Below the pieces are notes generated by a model that was not told where the DNA came from, ran no database searches, and was given only the letters and a program-made list of their open reading frames with translations. Positions 45,071 to 55,814 of a stretch of 64,000 nt of DNA are shown here, in pieces. This DNA comes from Anaeramoeba ignava (taxonomy: Eukaryota; Metamonada; Anaeramoebidae). How positions within the stretch are numbered: position 1 is the first letter of the stretch; every line of letters begins with the position of its first letter. The stretch lies in contig JAPDFW010000108.1 in the NCBI GenBank assembly GCA_028826165.1, positions 1 to 64,000 on the forward strand, in the 5' to 3' direction. The translations under genes and the position numbers were made by a program.

Positions 45071-48000
45071 TCATTTCCAAATTTTAATAACTCCATCTCG
45101 AGAAGAAGAAATCAAATAATTATTTGAATCAATATCAAAAAGTTTCAAATCCGAAATGGAATCTTGATGAGAATTTTTTGCTTGATTTTGATTTAAATGA
45201 ACAATTGAATAATCTTTTTTTTCTGAATTAGGAAATAATGAAAAAAATACAAAATTTTGATATTTTTTTGATTTTCCAGAAATAACATAAGAATTTGAGA
45301 ATTTTTTCAAATCCCAATAAAGAATTGATTGATCAACTCCTCCAGAAATCATAAACTCGTTTTGATATGAACAAATAATTTTACGAAATTTTTCTTCTTC
45401 TTTTGGAATTTTTCCCGAATCCAAAAATTCTATTGCTTCTTCAATTTTTTCAAGATCCTGTTTATCCATTTGCGTTTGCGGTTTGAGAAATTTATTGGAA
45501 ATCAAGTTCTCATTACTTTGCTGATCTAACTCACTATTCAGTTGTGAATATTCAAGAAAACTCAGTGTGTTTTTTTCTTGATTTGGGAAAAGTGAAGAAA
45601 TTTTCTCTTTAATTGCTCGTGGTAAAGTGAAGTGAGTTGGAGTCTGTGTTTCGTTTGCCTGAGATACAAGCTTTGTTATTCGGAAATCGTGATTAGCTTT
45701 TGAATTGGAAATGTCCAAAATGGTAATTTTGTTTTTTTCGGATGAAATTGCAATATTGAATGGATTTTTTGGATCATGAAAATATTGAATATCCATAATT
45801 TTCGAGTTTGAGTATTTGAGAATCTGAAACGGGAAAAGAAACCTCAGATCATAAGAAAGCACATATCCTCGATCCGTACCAATAGAAACCCAATTCCCTT
45901 CTGGTTCTACCATTAGAGATGTAAGTAATCCATATTTTCCTGAAATTGAGAATTTTAAATCTGTATCTTTTCCAAACGGATTGAAATCAAGACTGTAATC
46001 ATGCGCTCGCAAATCAACGCGATGCACATCTCCTCGTTGTGTTGCATAGAGTATTTCTTTGCTATATTCTGTTTTGTTGTAAATGTTCTTGATGTCTATG
46101 ATTGCACTTTGGGAATTAGTTGAAATATTTTTGATTGATTTTTCGGAAATTGGATTTCTTTTTGGATCGAAATCAAGACCATAATCGTAATCTATTGGAT
46201 AAAAAGAAATTGTTCCTCGATCATACCCCAATGCAATCATTTTGAGGTTATCGAAAAATTCCATGCTTGTGATTTTCCCAGTTTTTGTGGATAATGTTTG
46301 TTGTGAGATCAAGTGCTGTTTTTTGAAAAATGTTCCGATATTAAATAACTTAACTGTTCCATCAGTTGAATAACTTGCAAGAAGTGATTGATCGGAACTG
46401 ATTGCAATTCTCGAAACATTTGATTTGTGTTCCGTGTTTGTTGCGATATTGATTCCTTTGATTTTACTTTTTTTTTTCGCCAATTGGCTCTTTTGTGAGT
46501 CTTTAAAATCTTTTGAATATGGATTTAATTGAGATTCTGTTTTTGCTATTTTTGTTGTCGATATTTTGTATTGAGATAGGTTTGAAGTTACTGAATCAAC
46601 TTTTTTTGATTTCAGTTGGATTTTTTCTGGGATTTTCATTTGGAAAAATTCGCCATTCTCCAAAATTCTTATTTTTGGATTTTCGGTTTTATTCTCTTTT
46701 TCCTTCATATCTTTAATTTTCCGCTTAATTTCTACCTCTATTTTGGGGTTTGAAGATGCTTTGATGATAAATTGTTTTAATTTTAAGATTTTCCAAGTCA
46801 TTTCAGGAGGATAAATTGATATTCTTCTTTTCATATTTAAATTTTCCAAGAAACTTGAATCATTATTGCTATTATTATTTAATTTCATTTGAAGTGACAG
46901 TTTTTTGGAAGAGTTTTGACTATCTAAATTAATAACTGCTTTTCTCAATCTTTGCTCGAACTCCAGCTCATTCAAGTTATTTTGTTTTGTAAGATATGTT
47001 TCTTGAATTAATTCTTCGTATATTTCTCTTGGAATTGAATCCTCCAAACAATCCAATAAAACAACTTCGTTGATATCCGATATTTGATATTTCAGAAAAG
47101 GTTCCAATACAGGAAATATAAAGCAATAAGCATCAACAATATCCATTTTCTCAAAAACTGCAGTGAAATATCGGATTGTGGAATATTTGATCCACAAATT
47201 TGGATGCAAAAGCAAAGGTGCCACTTTTTTCATAATTTCAATCATGTTTTCTTTCAAAATTTCATTGATTTCTGCGAGTTTTGCACAAGTTTCTAATGCC
47301 TTCTGAATAACAACCTCTTCAATATCAAAAATAGATTCCATAATACAAGGAATAATGTGGTAGTTCATCTTTTTAGTTCCGAAAAATGGTACCAGCTCAA
47401 TTGTCTTGTCCATTAAAGTGGTTTTGAGCTGCCAATCTTTATCGTTAAGAAAAGTAATCAATAAAATGAGTATTTTGTTATTTCGAATGTTCTCTCCAAA
47501 AAACATGCAAATATCCTTCATTATCGCAAGTAATTGCCTTCTAATACTTGGGTTTTTATCCTCAAATAAATATGTGATAATAATCTCAAAATTTTGTTGC
47601 AAATGTTGATATTCCTTTTCGAATTTTTCGCTAAACTCTTTGTTCAGCTCTTTCTTTGACTGATTTTGTTTTTCTTCTTTTACTTGTAGATCGTTTTTGG
47701 TTTCATTGCTTTTTTTCTCAATTGCTTTTTCATTCGTGATTTGGTTTAAATCCTCTTGTTCTTGTTGTTTTTGCTGCTGCTGTTGAAGTAAACTCAGAAA
47801 AATGAAATTTTTACCAATAAACGCTAAACGTGGTATATATTTCACAAAAGTTAATCTAACAATTAAATCGTGATCTTTCAAAGTCTCCAATAAATTTGGT
47901 AATAAATATTCAGGGAATAGCAGATAATCAAATGCAGATACTGAATTAACCATTTCGAGAATTAATGTTATTGTTTCAATTGATTTTGCTCTAACAATTC

Positions 48001-50389
48001 CATTTTTATCAGAAATTAGACTAAATACATATGGAATAATTTTGTCAAACCGCATCTTATCATCAACATTTGAAGAAAAATTCAATATCAGTTTTAAGGC
48101 TTTTAGTTTTGTGTTTGGATCCTTGATAGTTTTTAAAGATGAACAAATTTCATTAATCAGCAAAATCAATAATTGATATTTTGGCTTTTTCTTCCATATT
48201 TTCCTTGCTTTTTCGAGTTTGGCTTCATGTTCTTTAGAAAGTTGTTTTTGGAGTTGTTTTTTGTCTCTTTTCGTTTCTGATTCTGAATAATGCACTTCGA
48301 ATATTTGTTGATATTCCTCGTTTTCATTATATTTATCTTTATCATTATTTTTATCCTTGTTTTTGTTTTTGTTTTTGTTTTTATTTCTATATTTATCTTT
48401 ATCTTTATCAATTGAATTTAAATCTTTTTCGAAATTTTGTAAATGCTCTTTGAGATTTTCAATTTTTTCAATCATTTTTTGATTATTTAATAATTGAAAA
48501 TTTTGTGTTTCTTTTTTTTGATTTTGATTTTGATTTTGATTTTGATTATTAGTATTAATTTCCCTTTCTATTTCTGAAGATTTAGAATAATTTGTTTCAA
48601 TTTCATCAATTCCAGCTTCAAATTCGAGTTTTGTTTCTCCTTTAATCTCCAACTGCTTAAATATTTGTGGTAAATTATGGTAAATCTCTTCAATTTTTTG
48701 ATCAGATGATTTAATAAGATTTGCACCAAAAAATTCATGAAGATGATCATAAAAATTGTTTGGGAAAAAAACTTCTCTGTATTTTTTAAGGTATTCTTGA
48801 GCAGAAAGTCTCTGAGAAGGATCAATTTGAATCATACTTTGAATCATTTCTCTGACTTTTTCATTTTGAATCAAATTGATATTTTGAGCTTGGAATTTTC
48901 CCTTTTTGTACATAAGGAGATCTGATAAAAAAAATAAAGGTTCTGTTTCAAGAAATAATTCCCCAATAACACATCCAAGTGAAAAAATATCCATTTCTTG
49001 AGTTAATTGATTATTGGATGAATTCAGAATATTTCCATCATCATCATCATCATCTACAAATCTTTCTGGTGCAGTATAACAAGCTTTTCTTCTTGAAGAA
49101 TCAAAAAAGTAAGAAAAGATTGATGGGTTTTTCTTTTGATTTTGAAAAAATGGAAATGAATATTATTTTTTTTTAATAAATTAAATCATTTTCAATTTGT
49201 TTTAATAGTAATTATTTATATCTACAATAGGAAGTTTTGTTGGTTTGAAAGGACTTGGATCAAGAATAAAAACCCAAAGAGATGATGTTAAAAAAATGTT
49301 TTCAATTTTAATATCACCGTGGAAGACACCTCTTGAATGAGCTTGATGAACACCCATTAACATTTGGAATGTGATCCATCTTTTTTCTATATCTGTTAAA
49401 AAGGGGCGAGTACTTTTCAAATTTAAAATAAATTTTTAAATTTGAATAAATTTTTAAAACAATTTTTGAATCAATTTTAAATAATCAATTTTAAATTTAA
49501 ATTATTTCCAATCAATTTTAAATTTGAATAAATTTTTAAATCAATTTTAAATCAATTTCAAATCAATTTTAAATTTAAATTATTTCCAATTTAATTCAAT
49601 TTCCAACTTAATTTTAAATAATCAATTTCCAACTTAATTAATTTTAAATCAATTTAATTCAATTTCCAACTTAATTAATTTTAAATCAATTTAATTCAAT
49701 TTCCAACTTAATTTTAAATAATCAATTTAATTCATTTTAATTTTAAATTCAATTTTAAATCAATTCAATTTAATTCATTTTAAAATTTTAAATCAATTTA
49801 TTTTAATTTAAATCAATTTAATTCATTTTAAAATTTAATTCAATTTCCATCAAATAAATTAGAAGAAAAATAATGACGAACTAAATAAACAGTTTCCAAG
49901 TTAATTAATTTTAAATTTAAAAGGAAATCAATCAATTTCCAATTCGAATTTTGAAAAATCAATTTCTTTAATTTTAAATTTAAAATAATTTAATTCAATT
50001 TCAATTTAAATTTAAATGTTTTTAAAAATTCAATTTCTAATTCACTTTGAATTTTAAATCCTTCATCAATTCATTTTAAAATTTAATTACCTCATTCTAT
50101 CAAATAAATTAGAAGAAAAATAATGATGAAAATGAAAAAAACAGTTTTTGATTGGTTTCGGGGTAAAAGAAAAAGGAATATCAATCAAAAAGAACGAATT
50201 CGAATTCCATCTTTCAATATATTTTAAAAAATCAATTTTTGGATATGATTTAACAATAACTAAACCAAAATTTTCTTTATACATCTTAAATGTTTTTAAA
50301 AAACGTGAATTTCCTAATTCACTTTGAAAAATAAATCCTTCAAGATCATCTGAAAATTGTCTTTCTTGAGTTTCAAATTGATTTCCCAT
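45071..50389 (-). CDS. VPS15: VPS15 / PIK3R4, regulatory pseudokinase of class III PI3-kinase
   Basis: VPS15 anchors and activates VPS34 on endosomes and autophagosomes. Exons 50091-50389, 49226-49412 and 45071-49132 join in frame to 1515 residues; human PIK3R4 has about 1358. The start MGNQ is the conserved N-myristoylation signal. Junctions rebuild family blocks: [17 protein letters not shown] and [19 protein letters not shown], then CYTAPERF. The kinase part has [10 protein letters not shown] near residue 130, but the DFG position reads LDPSPF, which fits a weak or inactive kinase. Helical HEAT repeats span ~500-850, with a [11 protein letters not shown] tract near 620. A WD40 propeller fills ~1050-1515 ([20 protein letters not shown]; the last residues are IIKIWK). 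Asn/Lys/Asp low-complexity sequence lies between kinase and HEAT parts. The first intron carries a degraded copy of exon 1. Confidence 0.93.
49413..50090 (-). repeat. VPS15 intron 1, repeat-rich with an exon 1 remnant
   Basis: GT-AG intron of 678 bases: donor GTAATTAAAT, acceptor TTGAAAAG. The acceptor-proximal part (49413-49840) is made of AATTTTAAAT, AATCAATTT and CAATTTCCAACTTAATT words. The donor-proximal part (49845-50082) is a degraded duplicate of exon 1. Confidence 0.85.
49845..50082 (-). pseudogene. Degraded copy of VPS15 exon 1 inside its first intron
   Basis: In plus-strand order it shares with 50095-50345: TCAAATAAATTAGAAGAAAA then ATAATGA, AACAGTTT, GGAA.TCAATCAA, AATTCGAATT, AAAAATCAATTT, AAATGTTTTTAAAAA, CTAATTCACTTTGAA and AAATCCTTCA. 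Between these anchors the exon is replaced by TTAATTTTAAATTTAAA-type intron repeat words. The reading frame is destroyed. Confidence 0.85.
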
Positions 50390-50405
50390 TTAAAAAAAAT
50401 GAAAT
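50390..50405 (-). promoter_or_regulatory. TTTCATTTTTTTT element directly before VPS15
   Basis: On the minus strand CATTTTTCATTTCATTTTTTTTAA precedes the ATG. It is the same T-tract with CA that stands before other genes in the window, here within 20 bases of the start codon. Confidence 0.35.
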
Positions 50406-51210
50406 GAAAAATGAAAATGAATTTTGAATCCGATTTAAATTTTAATTAAAGTTTTTGATTAAAAATTAAAAAGAAAGAAAAAGAAATTTTTCAAAAAATA
50501 AAAGGAAAAATCAACTTTTATAATTCAATTTATCTTTTTTTTAATACTTTAATTTATTTAATTTTTTTTTCTTTTTCTTTTTAATTTTCTTTTTTAATTT
50601 TTTAATTTTAAAATTTAATTTTTTAATTTCACTTTTAATTTTCAATTTGAATTTTAATTTTAATTTTAATTTTAATTTTGTTTTGAATTTTTAATTTTAA
50701 TTTTCCTTCATAAATTTTAATTTTAAGATTTTAAGATAATCATTTTAAGCATTTGTTTTAATTTTTTCAATTTTTAATTTTAATTTTTAATTTTAATTTT
50801 TAATTTAAATTTTAATTTTAATTTTATTTTAATTTTATTTCCGATTTTAAATTTTATTTTTAATTTTAATTTTAATTTTAATTTTAATTTTAATTTTTAA
50901 TTTAATTGTAATCATTTTAATTTTAAGATGATTTTAATTTTTTTTCAATTTTTCTTCTTAATTTTTAAATAATTTTAATTTTAATTTTAATTTTAATTTT
51001 GGATTTTAATTTTAATTTTAATTTTAGTTTTAATTTTAATTTTGATTTTGATTTTAATTTTAATTTTAATTTTAATTTTGATTTTAATTTTAATTTTAAT
51101 TTTAATTTTAATTTTGAATATTAATTTTAATTTTATTTTTAATTTTAATTTTAATTTTAATTATGATTTTAATTATGATTTTAATTTTAATTTTAATTTT
51201 AATTTTAATT
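50406..51210. repeat. Repeat-filled spacer between the sorting nexin and VPS15
   Basis: It is dominated by (TTTTAA)n-type hexamers, with two places where similar non-repeat words recur (about 50725-50790 and 50905-50960: AATCATTTTAA, TTTTAAGAT, TTCAATTTTT). These may be remnants of a last sorting-nexin exon, which the gene otherwise lacks. No intact coding frame is seen. Confidence 0.5.
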
Positions 51211-54200
51211 TTAATTATATTCTACACTTGGGATTTGTCTTTCAAGTTTAATTAATGCATTTTGGCTATTATGATAATTAAGTTGAGCATGATCTCTGTT
51301 TTTGAAAACAGGTTGAAATGAACTAATAATTCGATCATATTCTATAAAATAAGGAGGTAATTTATCTAATTCCAAATTTGATTGTTCAATATAACTTTTC
51401 CCAATTTGTTCCCAAGTATCTCCAATTAAAAAGAATAATTCTTCTGTTTTTTTTGCTGATTCTTGAGCTTTTGGTGGAATTTCATCTCTCCAATCAAATT
51501 TAGCTTCACTCATTTCTTTCCAAGATAATCCAACTTTTGTTAAACAAGCAGAAATTTCTTTTTTATAAAGAAAAAAATTATTATTAAAATTATTATTAAA
51601 ATTATTATTAAAATTATTATTAAAATTATTATTAAAATTTATTATTAAATTTATTATTAAAATTATTTATAAAATTATTATTAAATTTATTAATAAAATT
51701 ATTATTAAAATTATTATTAAAATTATTATTAAATTTATTATTAAAATTATTATTAAATTTATTATTAAAATTATTATTAAATTTATTATTAAAATTATTA
51801 TTAAAATTATTATTAAAATTATTATTAAAATTATTATTAAAATTATTATTAAAATTATTTATAAATTTATTATTAAAATTAAAAGAATATCGAGTTATTA
51901 AAATTCAGAAAATAATTATTAAATTTTTATTAAATTTATTTTTAAAATGAAGTGTAACATTATTAAAATTTATTAAAAATTATTATTAAAATTATTATTA
52001 AATTTATTATTAAAATTATTATTAAATTTATTATTAAAATTATTATTAAAAATGGTCTTTTTTCTTTTCAAAAATTTATTAAAATTATTATTAAAATTTT
52101 TATTAAAATTATTTTAAAATTATAATTAAAAAAATTATTAAAATCGAGTTTAAAATTCAGAAAATTATTATGAAAATTTTTGGAGTTAAAATTATTTAAA
52201 ATTGGTCTTTTTCTTCTTTCAACTTCTTTCTTTTTTTTTTCCCAACTCTTTTAAAATTATAATTAAAATTATTATTAAAATTAAAATTAAAATTAAAATT
52301 AAAATTATTATTAAAATTAAAATTAAAATTATAATTAAAATTTAAGAGAATTTGTTTTACTTTTTCTCCAGATGAATGAAGAAATTCAAGAAAGAAATCA
52401 ACTCTTGAAAGAACATTATGATATGCTAATTTATTAATAAATTTTTGGATTGTCAATATTCTAGTTTTTTCTTTAGTTTCATAACCAGGACGAGCTAAAT
52501 TTTCAAATTAAAAAAATTTTAAATTATATTTCAAATTAAATTAAATTAAATTAAATTTACGAGCAACTTTTAAATCAAGTAAAGGTGGAATACAAATATT
52601 CGGATATAAACGAACTAATTAAATTCAAAATCTCTCCATCTATGTTAAATCCAAAAGTCTTAAAAGATAATTTTAAATAATTTTAATTTTTTAAATTTAA
52701 TTTTATAAAGGTGGAATAAAAATATAAATTTTTATATTTATAAAATTTTTATAATTGATTTTATAAATAATTAAAAATTTTATCCATCTATGTTAATTTA
52801 TATAAAAAGTTTTAAATAATTTTATAAATAATTTTAATAATTTTTTAATTTTTAATAATTTTATAAATAATTTAATTTTATAATTTTAAATAATTTTATA
52901 ATTAATTTTATAATTAATTTTATATTTAATTTTATAAATAATTTTATAAATAATTTTATAAATAATTTTAATAAATAATTTTATATTTAATTTTATAATT
53001 AATTTTATAAATAATTTTATAATTAATTTTATAAATAAATAATTTTATATTTAATTTAATAAATTTAATTTTATTTTAATTTTATAATTTTATATTATTT
53101 TTTAATAATTTTATAAATAATTTTATATTTAATTTTATAAATAATTTTATAATTAATTTTATAAATAATTTTATATTTAATTTTTATAAATAATTTTATA
53201 ATTAATTTTATATTTAATTTTATATTTAATTTTATTTTAATAATTTTATAAATAATTTTATAAATAATTTTAATTTTATAATTAATTTTATAATTAATTT
53301 TATATTTAATTTTATAAATAATTTTATAATTAATAATTTTATAATTAATTTTATAAATAATTTTATAATTAATTTTATAAATAATTTTATAATTAATTTT
53401 ATAAATAATTTTATAATTAATTTTATAATTAATTTTATATTTAATTTTATATTTAATTTTATATTTAATTTTATATTTAATTTTATAAATAATAAAAACC
53501 TCATTTTCAAGAACATAAAAAGGATGTTTCTTAAAACGACCTTTTTCAACAACTCCTTTAACTTTAACAACTAAATTAACTTCAGGTTGAGTATCAACCC
53601 ATAGAAAACCTTGGTCAGAAATCATATGAACTTCATTTGGATCAACTTGACCATCAAAATCATCAGTAAGATCATCAGTTATTTCACTATCAGTTTCTTC
53701 TTTTTTACGATTCTGAGGAGTTTGAGAAGGGGAAGATTGGATTGTTTTTTCTTTTTCAGGAACTAAATGAACATAACTAAAAAAACAAAATAGAAATTTT
53801 AAATATAAAATTAAATATAAAATTTAATATAAAATTTAATAGAAAATTAAATAAAAAATTTAAATAGAAATTTTAAATTGAAAATTAAATAGAAATTAAA
53901 TAGAAATTAAATAGAAAATTAAATAGAAATTTTAAATATAAAATTAAATATAAAATTAAATAGAAAATTTAAATATAAAATTAAATAAATTAAATAGAAA
54001 ATTAAATAGAAAATTAAATAGAAAACAAAATAGAAATTTTAAAAATTTAAATGGAAAAATTATTTAAATTTATTTTTTTATTTGGGAAATGTTTTGCATA
54101 CTTCCCAGGAAATAATCCTTGTGTGTAAGTTGTATCAGATTCAAGATATCCTGTCCACCATCCTGAATTATCATCAACTGCTGTAACAATTATTACTTGT

Positions 54201-54268
54201 CCAGCTGAAAAATTTAATTCTCCATCTTCTCCTGCTTCATAATCATAATCCGCTATTGCTCTTGACAT
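51211..54268 (-). CDS. SH3-PX-BAR sorting nexin (SNX9/18/33 type), exons damaged by repeats
   Basis: SNX9-type proteins bind phosphoinositides and curve membranes in endocytosis. Minus-strand exons: 54102-54268 (SH3 domain ADYDYEAGEDGELNF...GLFPG), 53500-53776 (SH3 end NYVHLV, acidic linker, PX start), 52561 to ~52680 (PX core RWRDFE..., RLYPNICIPPLLDLKVA), 52361-52494 (PX end PRPGYETKEKTRIL...FLEFLHSSGEK), ~52197-52255 (basic helix KKKKEVERRKRP), and 51211 to ~51557 (BAR helices from ISACLTKVGLSWKEM). Several junctions are exact. In the PX exon the frame breaks between RWRDFE and LVRLYPN because TTAAA words replace the expected codons, and further TTAAA words sit just before RWRDFE. The BAR domain lacks its expected last helix. 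The gene is either decaying or mis-assembled. Confidence 0.7.
51565..52075 (-). repeat. 12-bp array (AAATTATTATTA)n in the sorting-nexin intron, with remnant
   Basis: Unit AAATTATTATTA repeats for about 500 bases. Around 51890-51955 and 52048-52075 it is interrupted by ATCGAGTTATTAAAATTCAGA, TGAAGTGTAACATT and GGTCTTTTTTCTTTTC. These words recur in the same order at 52140-52235. Confidence 0.9.
51890..52075 (-). pseudogene. Degraded second copy of the sorting-nexin exon near 52140-52255
   Basis: Shared ordered anchors with 52140-52235 are ATCGAGTT, AAAATTCAGAAAAT and GGTCTTTTTTCTTTT. The stretch between anchors is filled with this intron's AAATTATTATTA unit. The better copy (minus sense KKKKEVERRKRP then Asn/Phe-rich sequence) also looks partly replaced by repeat. 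Confidence 0.7.
52680..53499 (-). repeat. 12-bp array (AATTTTATAAAT)n in a sorting-nexin intron
   Basis: About 800 bases of AATTTTATAAAT/AATTTTATAATT/AATTTTATATTT variants on the donor side of the PX exon. The KYKIKYKI frame across it is spurious. A degraded copy of the PX exon is present at its left end. Confidence 0.9.
52695..52815 (-). pseudogene. Degraded copy of the PX-domain exon
   Basis: AAAGGTGGAATA.AAATAT and then ATCCATCTATGTTAAT...AAAAGT occur in the same order as in 52590-52675 (AAAGGTGGAATACAAATATT, CTCCATCTATGTTAAATCC, AAAAGT). The intervening exon text is replaced by ATTTTATAAATAA units. Confidence 0.75.
53780..54101 (-). repeat. Sorting-nexin intron 1 with AAATAGAAATTA repeats
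   Basis: GT-AG intron (53777-54101) between the SH3 exons, donor GTATGCAAAA, acceptor TTTTTTTAG. The interior is AAATAGAAAATTAAATATAAAATT-type repeats. No exon copy was noticed inside. Confidence 0.8.
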
Positions 54269-54350
54269 TTTTAAAAAGAAATAAAAAAATAAGAAAAAAA
54301 AAATGAAAAATAAAAAAAAATTAAAAAATATTTTTTTGCTTTTTTTTATA

Positions 54351-54398
54351 TTTCATTTTTTTTCTTTCAAAATTTTTTTTAATAAATAAAAAAGAAAA
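54351..54398 (+). promoter_or_regulatory. TTTCATTTTTTTTC element before the BTB-TLDc gene
   Basis: TATTTCATTTTTTTTCTTTCAAAA lies about 35-48 bases before the ATG. The sorting nexin starts on the other strand at 54268, so this 130-bp spacer carries two divergent promoters. The other strand shows the same motif near 54295-54310. Confidence 0.35.
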
Positions 54399-55814
54399 AT
54401 GGAAGCTTATTCAAATTTAGAAAAACTTTCAAATGATTTAAAACAATTATTTCAAAATCAAAATGAAGAAAATTATTCTAATTTTGAAATAATTTGTGAA
54501 CAAAATCAAATTTCATTTAAAACTCATAAATCAATTCTTTCTTCAAGAAGTCAATATTTTAAATCACTTTTCAATTCCAAAATGAAAGAATTTCAAGAAA
54601 ATAAATTAATTCTAAGCGATGTTTCAAGTTCAATCCTATCTTTAGTTTTGAATTATTTTTATTCAGGAAAAATTGAAATTAATTCAGAAAATGTTATTGA
54701 AATTTTAATGTTTTCATCAAAATATTTAATTGATGAATTAATTGAAATTTGTTCAAAATTTATCAAAAACAATTTACAAACTGAAACTGTTATTGATGTT
54801 CTTAAATTATCTGAATCAATGAATTTCAATCAATTATTGGATTTTTCTTACCAATTCATTTCAGAAAATTTTGATGAATTTATCAAAACTTCATTTTTTT
54901 TTGAACTTGAAGAAAATCATTTAAATTCAATATTATCAAATGATGAGATTATCGTAAACGAATTTGAAATTTTTCAATCAATAATAAACTGGGGAAAACA
55001 TAAATCAAGCATTAAATCAAAAATCAAGAAAAAAAACAAACAAGAAAAAGAAAAATTGCAAAACCAAATTTCAAGTGTTATTGATAAAATCAGATTTATT
55101 GATTTCTCAAAACAAGAAGTTAAAAAAGTTTTAAAAGAAGATTTAATTCCAAAACAAATTTCACAAAAACTAACAGAATTAAAAAAACTTCAAAAAAGTT
55201 CAAAAAATGAAGCAAAATTAAAAGAATTTATTGAAAAAGAAAATTCATTAATATTCAAATCAAGAATTGGATTTAAATCAGCAATTATTAAAGAAAAAAA
55301 ATATATGAATGCATTAAGAGAGTGGCTGAATGACGACAAATTCTTTTTGAAAATGAAATTGGGATTTTCAGCCAAAAGAGATGCATTTGATTCCAAAAAA
55401 TGGCATGAAAAAGTTGATGATCGAGGAAAAACATTAATTGTTATCAAAACAACAAATAATTGTATTTTTGGAGGATATTCAAAAGTAGGATGGCTTTCAG
55501 GAAAGAATCTAACATATATCGCTGATCCAGATTCATTTTTATTCAGTTTAAAAAACTTAACACAAAATCTACCACAAAAATTCCCAATTCAAGATAAAAA
55601 AAAAAGTAATGCACTTTATTATGATTCTAGTGATGGTCCTGTTTTTGATGATATGAGAATTTATTCCACTTTCAAAACTGGTAGATCTATTTTCTTTGGT
55701 GTTTCTTTTACTTTGCCTAATGGTATGAAAGATAGCACTAAAGAAGCAATGAATTATTTTGCTGGTGGTGATGGTTATTGGAATATTGAAGATATTGAAA
55801 CTTTTTTCATTTAA
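54399..55814 (+). CDS. BTB-BACK-TLDc protein
   Basis: Single exon, 471 residues. Residues ~25-125 form a canonical BTB/POZ domain (FKTHKSILSSRSQYFKSLF, LILSDVSSSILSLVLNYFYSG). Residues ~130-240 form a BACK-like helical region (VIDVLKLSESMNFNQLLDF, FEIFQSIINWGKHKS). After a Lys/Glu-rich helix the last ~170 residues match a TLDc domain (IFGGYSKVGWLSG, SFLFSL, GYWNIEDIETFFI). BTB-BACK proteins typically act as cullin-3 adaptors, and TLDc domains bind V-ATPase or occur in stress-response proteins. The combination suggests a substrate adaptor, which is inference. Its BTB differs from the atypical BTB segments of the RCC1 and ankyrin genes here. Confidence 0.9.
   Translation: MEAYSNLEKLSNDLKQLFQNQNEENYSNFEIICEQNQISFKTHKSILSSRSQYFKSLFNSKMKEFQENKLILSDVSSSILSLVLNYFYSGKIEINSENVIEILMFSSKYLIDELIEICSKFIKNNLQTETVIDVLKLSESMNFNQLLDFSYQFISENFDEFIKTSFFFELEENHLNSILSNDEIIVNEFEIFQSIINWGKHKSSIKSKIKKKNKQEKEKLQNQISSVIDKIRFIDFSKQEVKKVLKEDLIPKQISQKLTELKKLQKSSKNEAKLKEFIEKENSLIFKSRIGFKSAIIKEKKYMNALREWLNDDKFFLKMKLGFSAKRDAFDSKKWHEKVDDRGKTLIVIKTTNNCIFGGYSKVGWLSGKNLTYIADPDSFLFSLKNLTQNLPQKFPIQDKKKSNALYYDSSDGPVFDDMRIYSTFKTGRSIFFGVSFTLPNGMKDSTKEAMNYFAGGDGYWNIEDIETFFI

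Noticed and set aside
53095-53570. YKIKYKI extension of the PX-start exon
   Set aside because: Read-through into an intron after a GT donor (53499); the text is a 12-bp repeat.
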